In this document: positions 27,875 through 36,405 of the stretch, piece by piece
Position numbering within the stretch: the stretch's first letter is position 1
Layout of the letters: each line of letters begins with the position of its first letter
Virus record (IMG/VR): IMGVR_UViG_3300047550_002841
Span: 1-64,000 of that record
Direction: 5' to 3' (one strand)
DNA length: 64,000 nucleotides
From: a virus
Translations under genes and position numbers: made by a program
Notes under the pieces: generated by a model
What the model was told of the DNA's origin: nothing
Databases searched by the model: none
Seen by the model: the letters and a program-made list of their open reading frames with translations, nothing else

Positions 27875-29236
27875 TTAAGCGATTAATTCAACCAATCCGC
27901 AACGCTCAGCAGCGCAATACAGACCGCAATCAGAAAGAATGTGGAAATCCACACCATCAACATCGCTTGAAGCCATAGATCCGCTCATTCCGTTAGCAAT
28001 TACTTGCTTCAAAGAAGAAGGATTAGAATCTTGCAAGCCGATCATACCGGGGACGTAAGCTGCCAACATTTCATCATTGTTGAAGTGATACTTCTGCAAA
28101 GGAGAAATAGTTCCGCTACCATCAGCAGCAGGGATTGGAGTCAAATCCAATACATACATGCTGTGAGACTGACGAGGCTTACCAGTAACACCAGACAAAT
28201 CGCCTTTGAATGCATCGTCATCCAACAATGCCCAACGAACGAAGTCAATTTTGATACCAGCATAGCTGTAAGTCATTACATTCAAACCTTCAACTGATAC
28301 ACCACCCAAAGTGTTGGTATTACCAGCGTACTGAATGTAAGCAGACAACAAAGTTTGCAAACGAGCCATCATAGCAGTACCCATCAAAGCGACAAGGTTA
28401 CGACCATTTTCAGCACTCTTACGAACCAAAGTTTCCAAGAAATCATTAAACTGAGTTTGAGTGATTTCAGCAGTCAAAGGCAAGTATACACCGCCATTGT
28501 TGATGATAGACCAACGCAAACCAGCAGTAGTGTATGATTCACCTTGAGGACCGCTGATGATAGCACGCTCAGAGAATGCATATTTGAATTCCAAACTCTT
28601 AGAGAATTTACGGAGAGTCAAATCATCATATGAACGGTACCAGAAATCACCCTGCCACTTAACGAAAGAAGAAGCACGATCTCTACGAGCTTGGCTTGAG
28701 CTTTCACGAGTGATAGCAGTGTAAGTGTAATCAGTTTGTGGAACAAAGTTCAAAGGAGTTTTACCATTGCTGTAGCGGTTAGCAGAAGAGTCAAACAATA
28801 CTTTTGCCATACTACCAGCCAAGAAGTGGGTAGCAGTAGCGAAAGTGGTGCTCACTCGCTTAACAATGATCAAGTTTCCACCGCCAGAAGGCTTGTCAAC
28901 GATGATACCTTGTACCATGTTGTTATCAGCAATAATATCACCGACACGGAAGTTAGATGCATCATCAAGAGTAACCTGCAAAGCTTCACCAGTGGCATAG
29001 CCAGTTGGAGTGGTAGAAGCAGCAGCCACACGAGAATAAACAGAAAGATTTCCAAGTGCACTGATTTCTACTTTAGGCTGAGGGCTTGAAATAGAAGCAG
29101 ACAATTTGGAAGTCAACTGAGTCAAAACATTGTACCCATAATCTTGGGCGTAAACCATAGCCATTTTATTAGGCAGGCTCAACCCCCTAAGGAGGAGCGA
29201 CTGGTTTAAATCGAGGTTAGTAACTGGACTTGCCAT
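27875..29236 (-). CDS. Major capsid protein
   Basis: The 453-aa protein lies directly after a scaffold-like gene and portal, the canonical position. It starts with a helical N-arm (LNQSLLLRGLSLPNKMAMVYAQDYG), continues through a mixed alpha/beta HK97-like composition, and contains loops rich in Arg/Ser (SSSQARRDRASSFVKWQGDF). The gene shows clean codon use and a tight operon position (12 bases after the scaffold gene). The capsid role is inferred from gene order, length and composition rather than from a named motif. Confidence 0.75.
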   Translation of the reverse strand: MASPVTNLDLNQSLLLRGLSLPNKMAMVYAQDYGYNVLTQLTSKLSASISSPQPKVEISALGNLSVYSRVAAASTTPTGYATGEALQVTLDDASNFRVGDIIADNNMVQGIIVDKPSGGGNLIIVKRVSTTFATATHFLAGSMAKVLFDSSANRYSNGKTPLNFVPQTDYTYTAITRESSSQARRDRASSFVKWQGDFWYRSYDDLTLRKFSKSLEFKYAFSERAIISGPQGESYTTAGLRWSIINNGGVYLPLTAEITQTQFNDFLETLVRKSAENGRNLVALMGTAMMARLQTLLSAYIQYAGNTNTLGGVSVEGLNVMTYSYAGIKIDFVRWALLDDDAFKGDLSGVTGKPRQSHSMYVLDLTPIPAADGSGTISPLQKYHFNNDEMLAAYVPGMIGLQDSNPSSLKQVIANGMSGSMASSDVDGVDFHILSDCGLYCAAERCGLVELIA

Positions 29237-29248
29237 TTTCTTTTTTTA

Positions 29249-30229
29249 TTATATTTTTTTGGCGGTTAGGTAGGCATTAAACGCATCATCTGCATTCGTA
29301 GCTTTGAAGCCACCTGTTGCATTTGAAGGTCCTTTGCCACTGCTAGGATTTGTTGTCGCCATCAACATTTCTTTCCTACCAGCGTTTTTGGCTGCTGTAA
29401 CATTAGTACGGACGATATCCTTTCCATACAAACGCCACAAAGCAAAATCAGCCATTAATTCTGTGTCAAGTGAACCGTCTGCACGATTTAATGAAATCTC
29501 TTTTTTCAAAAAGTTCTTGATTTTAGCCGACATTTCGTCCGTCACTTTCAAACCGTAAACTTCTTTACCTGAAATTTCTTTCGCCAATTGATCCACTTCA
29601 CTTTCAAAACGCTCAACAGTCTGACGGTACTTATCTTCTTGGACAGCATTTTTCTTAGTCAGTTGTTTCAACTTCGACTCAGATTGCTGCAAAAAGGTAT
29701 TACGGTACTCCTGTATGAGTTTTTTTCTTTGGAAAAGCGACATGCCGTTGAACTCTTCAACTGCTTGTGCATAGTCATCACCATCGAATCCTTCCAACTG
29801 TTTGAGCCCTAGCTCAACAATACTGGCATCATCGAGGGTGTTATAATCCGGCAAATTAAACTCAGAGACAAAGTCTTTGAGCGTCTTACCAGATTTTTTA
29901 AATTCACGAAGCAACTGAATGTCTTCGTCTTCATCTTGAACCTCTTGGGTTTCAGTGGGTTTAGCAGAGTTAGCGTCAGTGGTGTTAATACTTGCTGCTT
30001 CTGTCTTTTCATACCATGGGGTTTCTTCTACTTCTACAGGATCTTCTGTATTAATAACTGGTTCAGAAACCTCAGGCGAGGGTTTAACTTGTGTAACCGA
30101 ATCTGTAATTTGATCATTTACAGTGGTAGGTTCAGCTGCAACAGGTTGAACTGGCTCAACTTCCACCTTGGGCTGCTGAGGTTCTTTTTGTTGTTGCTGC
30201 AAAATTTGTTGTTCGATAGTATCGTACAT
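29249..30229 (-). CDS. Scaffolding protein candidate
   Basis: The start is taken at the ATG at 30229; the longer frame begins with TTG. The 326-aa product is very acidic and Gln/Glu/Pro-rich in its first 110 residues. A helical coiled-coil region follows (about 115-230), and the tail ends in Ala/Thr/Asn-rich sequence. Low complexity, acidity and location between portal and capsid genes are the hallmarks of scaffold proteins that shape the procapsid and leave. It could carry a protease site, but none is visible. Confidence 0.7.
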   Translation of the reverse strand: MYDTIEQQILQQQQKEPQQPKVEVEPVQPVAAEPTTVNDQITDSVTQVKPSPEVSEPVINTEDPVEVEETPWYEKTEAASINTTDANSAKPTETQEVQDEDEDIQLLREFKKSGKTLKDFVSEFNLPDYNTLDDASIVELGLKQLEGFDGDDYAQAVEEFNGMSLFQRKKLIQEYRNTFLQQSESKLKQLTKKNAVQEDKYRQTVERFESEVDQLAKEISGKEVYGLKVTDEMSAKIKNFLKKEISLNRADGSLDTELMADFALWRLYGKDIVRTNVTAAKNAGRKEMLMATTNPSSGKGPSNATGGFKATNADDAFNAYLTAKKI

Positions 30230-30235
30230 ATAGTG

Positions 30236-30265
30236 CAAAATTAATTAAATTTCCTAGAAAGCAAA
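30236..30265 (-). promoter_or_regulatory. Promoter candidate TTTG-N18-TAATTTTG
   Basis: TTTG (30262-30265) and TAATTTTG (30236-30243) on the minus strand are separated by exactly 18 bases, matching the Bacteroidota primary sigma factor consensus. It lies only 6 bases before the scaffold ATG, so the message would be nearly leaderless. Confidence 0.5.
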
Positions 30266-30291
30266 GTGTTTAATAAAATATACATTTTTTA

Positions 30292-32523
30292 TTATTCTGG
30301 TACAGTAGCTTGTTCAGTTGGTTGTGCTTCTGCTGCCATTTCTTCAGATGGGGCAGCAGGTGCCTCTTCTACGGTAGGTTCTTCGTTTGCTTGAGCTGGC
30401 ATGTTCTTCGCCATGTTACCAGCAACTTGCAACTCAGCTCTATAGTTGTTACCGTCTTGAGCCATTTGTGCTTGTTCCTTCTGCATGGCCATTTGTGCTT
30501 CCATCTGAGCAGCTTGCATCATCTGAGCTCTTTGTGCTTCTAGCTTACGCTCACGATCTTTTTTGTCCATGGCATATTCAAGTTCTTTTAACAACTCAGT
30601 GTAGGTTTTTGCAGTTTCGATACGGATATAATCACGCATATCAATCATTTGATTCTGCATGGCCGCCTGTGCAATAGCCAATAGACGCTCACGAGCTGCT
30701 TCGTCAACGAAATCTTTGATCTTAATGTATACGCCAAAATCTTCAAACTGAAACTCTTCGGTCAATTCCAAGTATTCAATGCCTCGGTTATCAACCAAGC
30801 CAATGGTATCTGTTTCCAAATCCATTAACGAAATCTTGTATTGATTCAAAGAGTACTGTAGATCCTTTTCCAAAAATTGAATGAAGCCTTGATATAGGTA
30901 AGCGGTTCCCAAGTTAGATTGAGCAATTGTACCTGCCTGTGTCTTAGCCCCCAAGTAGCCAGCCTGTTGACCCATTGCGACCTTTGGTACGTTGACGATT
31001 TCTTCCATGATACGCTCTTCCTCACGTTTCAAAGCAATGATTTGTTGTACGTTAGGATCCAATGTCATATCAACAACTTCTACAACTTTATTGTAATCTG
31101 CGTTGTTGAAGTCTTCACCTGTCATGTTGCCATCGGTGATGTGAATCCCCATTCTTTGGAAATCGTTTAACACATCCTGTGCTGTAGCAGATCCCAATTT
31201 ATGTTTATTTAAAATGAAGACTTTGCCTTTAGCACGGTCTGTCATTTTGGTAATCTCATGGTTAAGGTAATCGATTCGATCTTGGTGTTTATGCAAACGA
31301 GATGCGATAGATCGAGTTTCACCCATCACCATATTTGGCAAAAAGATTTGAATTGGCAACTGAACATCAGTAGGATCATCTGTTCTACGAACAATGTTAT
31401 TTGCTTCTCCGTAATCAACTACATATTTATTGGCAATCAAGGTTCCTTTGTAGATTGTCTTTATAAAGTATTTTGAATTGGTACGTGTTCTCATTTTGGC
31501 AAAGTGTTCGTTGCCATATTGATCTTTCACTTGTTCGTATCTCAATTCTTTGTAGCCAACCCAATAACCCGTAACGCATGCCATCTTTGGGACACCGCTA
31601 TAGTTATACCACCAACGCAATTTGTTTGAGGTTATGTATTCCTCTCCCAACATTTTATCCATGGTCTGGGTATTTACTGTTTTGATTTCGTCAATCTCTT
31701 GGGGTGTCAGATGCTGAATAAATTCAGGCTTAGCAAGAATTTCACCGGGAGTAAGCCAATCAATCTTACCGCAGTAGTGTGCTCTATTATTAAAGTCATC
31801 ATCTACTGAGTTATCCCAGATCAAGTTATAAGGTAGAATGATTTCTTTAAACTGCCGTCCGTTCTTAATTGAGTTCTCGATACCACAAACGCCACCCAAC
31901 AATAGATACAAGAATGCTTGTTTGTATTTTTCAATAAACTTGTTTCTATGTAGAATATCTTCAGCAAGTCTTTGAGCGACAACTTCAGAATACTCCTTGT
32001 AGTCGTACATCATGAACTTCCGAAGATCCTCAGGCATTTCAAACTCATCCATGCCAGTAGGAGTAAACTCAACTCCCTTCTGTGACATGATATCAAAAAT
32101 CTCTTGGTACTTGATCTTCAGCATTCCAAGAGCCAGTATTTCATTCTTTTTAGAGACTAGGGCTTCAGATGTAGCACGAACAGATGGTTCAATGTTTTCA
32201 ATCATCTTAATCGCATTGCCAATCATAAAGTCAATCATTGAGGTCAACTTCTGTCCATTAATCCATACACTAGGCAGATCGCAGTTGTCTTCGTCTTTAG
32301 TCTTGTAGTAATAGTCTCGGTTTTCTTGTTTGCCAAGGTAGTAAGTGAACATGCGGAGCATTTCATCTACAGGCTTTTCAAAAGTTGCTGTGCTTTGATA
32401 CCCCAACATATTCTGCTGCGTATTGTATTTTTCTGCAACATACCGCAGCGAATCCATATACCACTTTACATCTTTCTGTATCTCTGGTATAAACTGATTG
32501 GGTTGATCTCTTAAAGCAATCAT
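30292..32523 (-). CDS. Portal protein
   Basis: The 743-aa protein has an N-terminal helical domain, a central region with WKYN/YNLIWDNSVDDDFNNR-type loops, a wing-like beta region and a long helical C-terminus. The end is very rich in Gln, Met, Ala and Glu (residues about 660-743), as in portals with crown/barrel extensions. It is the first head gene in the operon, followed by scaffold and capsid genes. The portal forms the dodecameric DNA channel used by the terminase. Length and C-terminal barrel recall crAss-like and P22-like portals. The role is well supported by order and architecture. Confidence 0.75.
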   Translation of the reverse strand: MIALRDQPNQFIPEIQKDVKWYMDSLRYVAEKYNTQQNMLGYQSTATFEKPVDEMLRMFTYYLGKQENRDYYYKTKDEDNCDLPSVWINGQKLTSMIDFMIGNAIKMIENIEPSVRATSEALVSKKNEILALGMLKIKYQEIFDIMSQKGVEFTPTGMDEFEMPEDLRKFMMYDYKEYSEVVAQRLAEDILHRNKFIEKYKQAFLYLLLGGVCGIENSIKNGRQFKEIILPYNLIWDNSVDDDFNNRAHYCGKIDWLTPGEILAKPEFIQHLTPQEIDEIKTVNTQTMDKMLGEEYITSNKLRWWYNYSGVPKMACVTGYWVGYKELRYEQVKDQYGNEHFAKMRTRTNSKYFIKTIYKGTLIANKYVVDYGEANNIVRRTDDPTDVQLPIQIFLPNMVMGETRSIASRLHKHQDRIDYLNHEITKMTDRAKGKVFILNKHKLGSATAQDVLNDFQRMGIHITDGNMTGEDFNNADYNKVVEVVDMTLDPNVQQIIALKREEERIMEEIVNVPKVAMGQQAGYLGAKTQAGTIAQSNLGTAYLYQGFIQFLEKDLQYSLNQYKISLMDLETDTIGLVDNRGIEYLELTEEFQFEDFGVYIKIKDFVDEAARERLLAIAQAAMQNQMIDMRDYIRIETAKTYTELLKELEYAMDKKDRERKLEAQRAQMMQAAQMEAQMAMQKEQAQMAQDGNNYRAELQVAGNMAKNMPAQANEEPTVEEAPAAPSEEMAAEAQPTEQATVPE

Positions 32524-32539
32524 TTATTACAAATTTACA

Positions 32540-32547
32540 CAAATATA
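32540..32547 (-). promoter_or_regulatory. TATATTTG box upstream of the portal gene
   Basis: TATATTTG on the minus strand lies 16 bases before the portal ATG, matching the Bacteroidota -7 element. The best upstream TTG is only 11 bases away, so a normal promoter is not complete. Transcription from the structured-RNA promoter at 32861-32890 could also reach the portal gene. Confidence 0.35.
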
Positions 32548-32616
32548 GAAAAGTAAAACAAGATTTCTCTTATTTTACTATTAGAGTACTAGTATAACAT
32601 ATTTGCTTGGTACAGG

Positions 32617-32857
32617 ACCAATGAGTGAGTTATCCCTTAAAAGGGTTATCACATTGGTCATACTGTGACTTGCTCGTACACAGTCCCAATATCAATGAGG
32701 CATGCAAGCTCATTAACTTGGAATCAACTGTCGAAGGTTGCATCCTCCGTCCGGTCCTGCGACTCATTCCTTAGTGCCATCGCTGTGCTGTGCCGGAATC
32801 CCATGGTAGCACACTACCCTAAACCGCCACCGTGTTCTCACCGACCGATTTAGGGGG
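32617..32857 (-). ncRNA. Structured RNA candidate between repressor-like and portal genes
   Basis: The 362 bases 32524-32885 hold no gene. Within them 32617-32857 is GC-richer than its surroundings and full of complementary segments: CCCTAAA 32817-32823 with TTTAGGG 32849-32855; GGTAG/CTACC around a CACA loop at 32805-32818; AATGAG 32694-32699 with CTCATT 32709-32714; ACTGTG 32662-32667 with CACAGT 32679-32684; ACCAATG 32617-32623 with CATTGGT 32652-32658 enclosing CCCTT/AAGGG. A complete promoter (TTTG-N18-TAAATTTG) ends just before the first stem on the minus strand. No match to tmRNA, RNase P, tRNA or a group I intron core was recognised. It may be a stand-alone RNA or the leader of the portal operon. 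Confidence 0.5.
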
Positions 32858-32860
32858 ATA

Positions 32861-32890
32861 CAAATTTATACTACTTTTCGAGAAATCAAA
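32861..32890 (-). promoter_or_regulatory. Promoter candidate TTTG-N18-TAAATTTG before the structured RNA
   Basis: TTTG (32887-32890) and TAAATTTG (32861-32868) on the minus strand are 18 bases apart. There is no start codon close downstream; the first stem of the structured segment begins within about 6 bases, so the transcript would start with the RNA itself. The -33 box overlaps the 3' end of the repressor-like gene. Confidence 0.55.
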
Positions 32891-33305
32891 ACGTACTCAA
32901 CAAATTTTTTGAAGAAAGATATTCCATATCGTGAAACATCATATCCCACGGGCTCACATTAAAAGTAAAAGCCAATACGATTGTAGTATGCAAGATGTTT
33001 TCATCGATGTAGTAATCTTCTGACACCAGCAGTTGACTCTTGAACATATAGTTATCTTGTCCAGTTTTGCGTTTGACTTCTTCGTATAGCTTTGCGAAAT
33101 TCATATTCCGCTCACGCATGATATACTTGATGTTCTTGGTAATGTTCTTGATGATGTGATTTACTTTTAATTCTTTCTGCTGAAAGAAGTACGTTTTGAT
33201 TAGATCCTTGACTTTGATGTCTTCAATTACTTGTGAGTGTCCTTCTTGTTTGATCGCAATTATTTCCTGATCAATTTCATCCATGGTTAGTTTTTTTCTT
33301 GGCAT
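32886..33305 (-). CDS. Small regulator candidate with HTH-like C-terminal half (139 aa)
   Basis: Residues about 50-130 run NIKYIMRERNMNFAKLYEEV ... LHTTIVLAFTFNVSPWDMM, a helical pattern resembling Cro/CI-type helix-turn-helix domains, in which the last phrase corresponds to the helix before the domain end. The N-terminus is charged and helical. The gene is divergent from the SSB operon, with 63 bases between the two starts carrying TAnnTTTG boxes on both strands (33311-33318 plus, 33338-33345 minus). That is the usual place for a switch regulator. The DNA-binding call is moderate and rests on pattern and context. Confidence 0.45.
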   Translation of the reverse strand: MPRKKLTMDEIDQEIIAIKQEGHSQVIEDIKVKDLIKTYFFQQKELKVNHIIKNITKNIKYIMRERNMNFAKLYEEVKRKTGQDNYMFKSQLLVSEDYYIDENILHTTIVLAFTFNVSPWDMMFHDMEYLSSKNLLSTF

Positions 33306-33310
33306 TTTTA

Positions 33311-33318
33311 TATATTTG
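33311..33318 (+). promoter_or_regulatory. TATATTTG box upstream of the SSB operon
   Basis: TATATTTG on the plus strand lies 50 bases before the SSB ATG, in the 63-base divergent region. A minus-strand counterpart TATTTTTG lies at 33338-33345, facing the regulator gene. The spacing allows both promoters to be controlled by one bound protein. No TTTG was found 18 bases upstream on the plus strand. Confidence 0.4.
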
Positions 33319-33368
33319 TGTTAACGTCTCTCGGACACAAAAATAGGAAACCTTTATTACTTATATAT

Positions 33369-34034
33369 ATGGCACTCGGAAACAACTCGTCCTCAATTTA
33401 CTTGGACTTAAGAAACGGTAAAGTTTATCGTTACAGCAAAACAAACGAACCCGGCACAACAGCAATTCAAACTGCAAAGGGCGAAACACGGTACTTCTAC
33501 ATCTACGATTTTGTAGAGGGGCATGTCACAAACTTCTCAACTCGACAGGAGGACATTCAAGGAAAACTTAAACTGAAGTTTCAGATCCATTTGAAAGATG
33601 GCAATGATGACTACATAGTTAAGATGGATGTAGACTCATCTTACTTCAGAATGTTCTGCAGCGTAATCCCCAACATTGATTGGAATTTCCCTGTAAGATT
33701 AATACCACGGATCAAGGAAGAGCAAGGCGTAAAGAAGTCCTCTTTAATTACAGTAAACAATGGTAAGCCATGTAAGTTTGCTTTCACCAGAGAGAATCCT
33801 AACGGCAAGCCGGAAGTAACCTTTACTAAAAACAAAAAGGGTGAAGTAATTGACATTGATCGTGAGGAGGAGCAACAGTTCTTCTTCAACTTGATTGCAG
33901 ATGCCAAAACCAAATTGGTACATCCAGCTGTGGCACAACCTGCTCCTACAAGTGACCGTGTTGCAACAAACGTAAAGCCTGCTCAAAACTTTTCAGAGGA
34001 TGAAGCCTTTGAAGATGATGACTTACCATTTTAA
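33369..34034 (+). CDS. ssb: Single-stranded DNA-binding protein
   Basis: The start is placed at the ATG at 33369 (the longer frame opens with GTG and lacks support). The 221-aa protein has a beta-rich core (YFYIYDFVEGHV, KLKFQIHLKDG) compatible with an OB fold, and a disordered linker. Its acidic C-terminal tail ends DDDLPF, the tip by which bacterial and phage SSBs recruit partners. It is first in an operon with an exonuclease, 9 bases before the next gene, as expected for replication/recombination. The OB-fold call is by pattern; the tail is diagnostic. Confidence 0.75.
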   Translation: MALGNNSSSIYLDLRNGKVYRYSKTNEPGTTAIQTAKGETRYFYIYDFVEGHVTNFSTRQEDIQGKLKLKFQIHLKDGNDDYIVKMDVDSSYFRMFCSVIPNIDWNFPVRLIPRIKEEQGVKKSSLITVNNGKPCKFAFTRENPNGKPEVTFTKNKKGEVIDIDREEEQQFFFNLIADAKTKLVHPAVAQPAPTSDRVATNVKPAQNFSEDEAFEDDDLPF

Positions 34035-34043
34035 TATTATTGA

Positions 34044-34382
34044 ATGAAAAGCTCATCAAAGATTGCTAACCCCATGTTAGCAGAAGCCATCAGCAATACC
34101 ATTGTCAAACCATCTAAACGCCCTCGTATTAAAAAGGATGAGGCTGCTCCTGAAAATGAAGTAGCCTCCCTCCCCGGGGGAGAAGCTCTACAGAAAGTAG
34201 AGAAGAAGGTTTTTGATCATATACAACATCATTACGACAAGGATGCTAAGATCCAGAAGCAATCGTGCATGAAAGCCGCAGCTTCCGTTTATAATCCACC
34301 TTTTGGCGAGGAACCAGAAATCATAGCCAACAAGGTAATTCAAATCGCAGAAAAACTATACCAATGGGTGAACTCAAACTAA
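34044..34382 (+). CDS. Hypothetical protein between SSB and exonuclease (112 aa)
   Basis: Not recognised. A basic, Pro/Lys-rich N-terminus (KPSKRPRIKKDE) is followed by a helical C-terminal half containing VFDHIQHHYDKDAK and VIQIAEKLYQW. It overlaps the exonuclease start by 19 bases, so the two are probably coupled in translation. It might be a recombination partner such as an annealing factor or exonuclease regulator, but nothing in the sequence proves that. Confidence 0.55.
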   Translation: MKSSSKIANPMLAEAISNTIVKPSKRPRIKKDEAAPENEVASLPGGEALQKVEKKVFDHIQHHYDKDAKIQKQSCMKAAASVYNPPFGEEPEIIANKVIQIAEKLYQWVNSN

Positions 34383-35365
34383 TCAACATCGACAAAGAAA
34401 CCAACTATGACGAATGGCTAGCATTTCGTCAAAATGGTCTCGGGGCTTCAGACATAGGCACACTTATGGGTCTGAACCCCTACAAATCTAAAATTGAACT
34501 ATTCTACCAAAAGGTAGGAGTCATACCCATCAAACAAGATGAAAACATTCCCATGTTCTATGGCAATCGTCTAGAAGACTTTGTAGCCAATATGTGGGAG
34601 TATTTCGATGGAGAAGATCCCGAATCTGTAATCACCAACTACAACGCAGGAAATAAACTAAAACACTGCAAACCAGTAACAGGTTACATCGTCAATAGCG
34701 ACTATCCCAATTTGTTCCTTTCTCCAGACCGCATCATCGTAAACAAAGAAACTGATAAACTAGTTTACGGTGGTCGCCTAATTGAAAAAAATTTCAAGGG
34801 CGTTCTAGAAGTTAAAACCATTAACGGTTTCGCATCCAAACAATGGGACGGTGGTATACCCCCATCCTACGTTACTCAACTCCAAACCTACCTCTTCGGT
34901 CTGAATCTTACCTACGGTGAAATTGTTCTCTTTGAAGATGGTCGTAAACTCTCCTCCATCCACATGGATCTTAACCCTACACTCAAACAACAAATCCTTG
35001 AAGCAATGGAAGACTTCTGGGAACGTGTAGATGCCGCTAAAGCTGATCCCGAAAACATTCAACTCTATGAACCTGAACCCGATGGTACAGAAGCATTTGA
35101 AAAGTTCCTCAACGACAAATACGCAAACTCAGAAATTAAAACCCTACAAGGTACTCCCGAACTTCTACAAATAGCTGTCACCCACAAAGTAATCGCAGCC
35201 GAAATAAAAGAACTAGAAGCCAAAAGTCGTGAATGCTCTAACCTCCTTAAAAATACCCTCAAAGAACATGAAGCACTAGACTTCGGTCAAAGCGGTAAAG
35301 TAATATGGCGTACAGACTCTAGAGGCATTAGATCACTCCGTAATAACATTATTATCAATGAATAA
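34364..35365 (+). CDS. YqaJ-type 5'-3' exonuclease (phage recombination)
   Basis: The 333-aa protein starts with DEWLAFRQNGLGASDIGTLM, the signature opening of YqaJ/lambda-exonuclease nucleases (R-x-x-GIGASD). It then shows LFLSPDRIIV (metal-binding Asp) and GVLEVKT (E-x-K catalytic pair), followed by the helical SYVTQLQTYLFGL segment. Such enzymes resect dsDNA ends for recombination with an annealing protein and SSB. SSB is two genes upstream, which fits. The C-terminal third is a helical extension. No annealase of known type is visible nearby; the 112-aa neighbour is the only candidate. Confidence 0.85.
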   Translation: MGELKLINIDKETNYDEWLAFRQNGLGASDIGTLMGLNPYKSKIELFYQKVGVIPIKQDENIPMFYGNRLEDFVANMWEYFDGEDPESVITNYNAGNKLKHCKPVTGYIVNSDYPNLFLSPDRIIVNKETDKLVYGGRLIEKNFKGVLEVKTINGFASKQWDGGIPPSYVTQLQTYLFGLNLTYGEIVLFEDGRKLSSIHMDLNPTLKQQILEAMEDFWERVDAAKADPENIQLYEPEPDGTEAFEKFLNDKYANSEIKTLQGTPELLQIAVTHKVIAAEIKELEAKSRECSNLLKNTLKEHEALDFGQSGKVIWRTDSRGIRSLRNNIIINE

Positions 35366-35582
35366 CAAAAATGTTCCCCCTGTAGTCCGTAGAATACTAT
35401 CCAATAGAGACGAAATACTCTACCACCTGTCTCGTGAAAATCGTACAATAGAACAAGAATATAACCTCGTCCTTAACAAACAATCTAAACTGCCTAAACG
35501 TCTACGTGACTTTATTATCCAATACTACGAAGTTCAATCAACTCAACTGCCAAATGAAACTGACTCCCCTATCCCCCAGTGA
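35358..35582 (+). CDS. Small hypothetical protein (74 aa)
   Basis: A charged helical 74-aa protein (PPVVRRILSNRDEILYHLSR ... LPKRLRDFIIQYYEV). It overlaps the exonuclease stop by 8 bases and the following gene's start by 29, so it belongs to the same operon. No family recognised. Confidence 0.55.
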   Translation: MNNKNVPPVVRRILSNRDEILYHLSRENRTIEQEYNLVLNKQSKLPKRLRDFIIQYYEVQSTQLPNETDSPIPQ

Positions 35583-36105
35583 AAAATCCTTCCTAGATCA
35601 AATTAGATCCTACTTCCAAGACTCTATCGGTGAAATACCTTGGGAAAAAGACTACATAATCCTACGCCTTACCCAAAAATCATCCAAAGACTTCTCCGAT
35701 ATCATCTACATCCCCACCCTACAGCCTGACCCAAACGAATACTACTACCAGACATTTAAATGTAACTCCTTTAAACACGACCAAACCAAAATTATTACAG
35801 GCTCTTTCACCTACCGCCTAGCATCTAGGTTCAACTGCGTCTACGCACAACAAATATGCCCGGTGTTCTACGAAAATACACTCTCCCACTCTATCCTCTC
35901 TGATCACTATCAACCCAAACTGAACGGTCTAAACATCCTATTTCACCCAATACACTCCATTCTGCCCATTATGAGCCCCATTTCAGCATCCTCCAAAGGC
36001 TCAATCATCGTAGAACCCAAAGCTTACCCCACTATCAAAGAACACTACCGCAAAGGACAAACAGAAATTAAACTCTTCGTTGTCGATATGCACCTTTTAC
36101 TCTGA
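35554..36105 (+). CDS. Hypothetical protein (183 aa)
   Basis: The start is at the ATG at 35554. The 183-aa product is rich in Tyr, Ile, His and Ser and has no motif I recognise (KSFLDQIRSYFQDSIGEIPW, YYQTFKCNSFKHDQTKI). The coding strand here and in the two genes before it is unusually rich in C and poor in G compared with the genes beyond 37 kb. It is the last gene before the non-coding origin-like region, and an inverted repeat and terminator follow within 120 bases. Confidence 0.55.
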   Translation: MKLTPLSPSEKSFLDQIRSYFQDSIGEIPWEKDYIILRLTQKSSKDFSDIIYIPTLQPDPNEYYYQTFKCNSFKHDQTKIITGSFTYRLASRFNCVYAQQICPVFYENTLSHSILSDHYQPKLNGLNILFHPIHSILPIMSPISASSKGSIIVEPKAYPTIKEHYRKGQTEIKLFVVDMHLLL

Positions 36106-36111
36106 TTTTGC

Positions 36112-36172
36112 GTTTTGTCTAACTTTTGAAAGTCTCAACCCGGGAAATCGGCAGACAAAAGTTAAACAAAAC
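36112..36172. repeat. 17-base imperfect inverted repeat
   Basis: The arm at 36112-36128 and the arm at 36156-36172 are complementary at 16 of 17 positions, with TAACTTTTG/CAAAAGTTA as the inner part and a 27-base loop. It begins 6 bases after the stop of the 183-aa gene, so it may stabilise the 3' end of the message or bind a protein dimer. Confidence 0.7.
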
Positions 36173-36193
36173 ACCATTTTACCCCCAAATACA

Positions 36194-36227
36194 AGGCCCA
36201 GTACTACCCTATACCGGGCCTTTTTTA
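36194..36227 (+). terminator. Rho-independent terminator closing the SSB-exonuclease operon
   Basis: AGGCCC (36194-36199) pairs with GGGCCT (36216-36221), followed by TTTTTT. A C8-9 run (36231-36239) lies directly beyond. Confidence 0.85.
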
Positions 36228-36405
36228 TATCCCCCCCCCACCCTAAATCAAAAAATACAAGTTTGTGTGAGCGGTGGAGGTTATACGTAAAAAAAATCAG
36301 AGCAATACGCCAAAAAAAACATCCCCTCCCTTTCGTGCCTACGCCCATACGCAAAACAGCGTGTTTGTCTTGCGGATGGTTTCGGTCGCGAATTAAAAAT
36401 CAAAC

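Noticed and set aside
32665-32853. 62-aa open frame on the plus strand in the structured RNA region
   Set aside because: It coincides with stems on a GC-richer stretch, lacks any recognisable start signal, and the product has no protein-like pattern.
32617-32857. tRNA, tmRNA or group I intron in the portal leader
   Set aside because: No cloverleaf with T-loop, no CCA end, no tag-peptide frame and no conserved intron core could be found.
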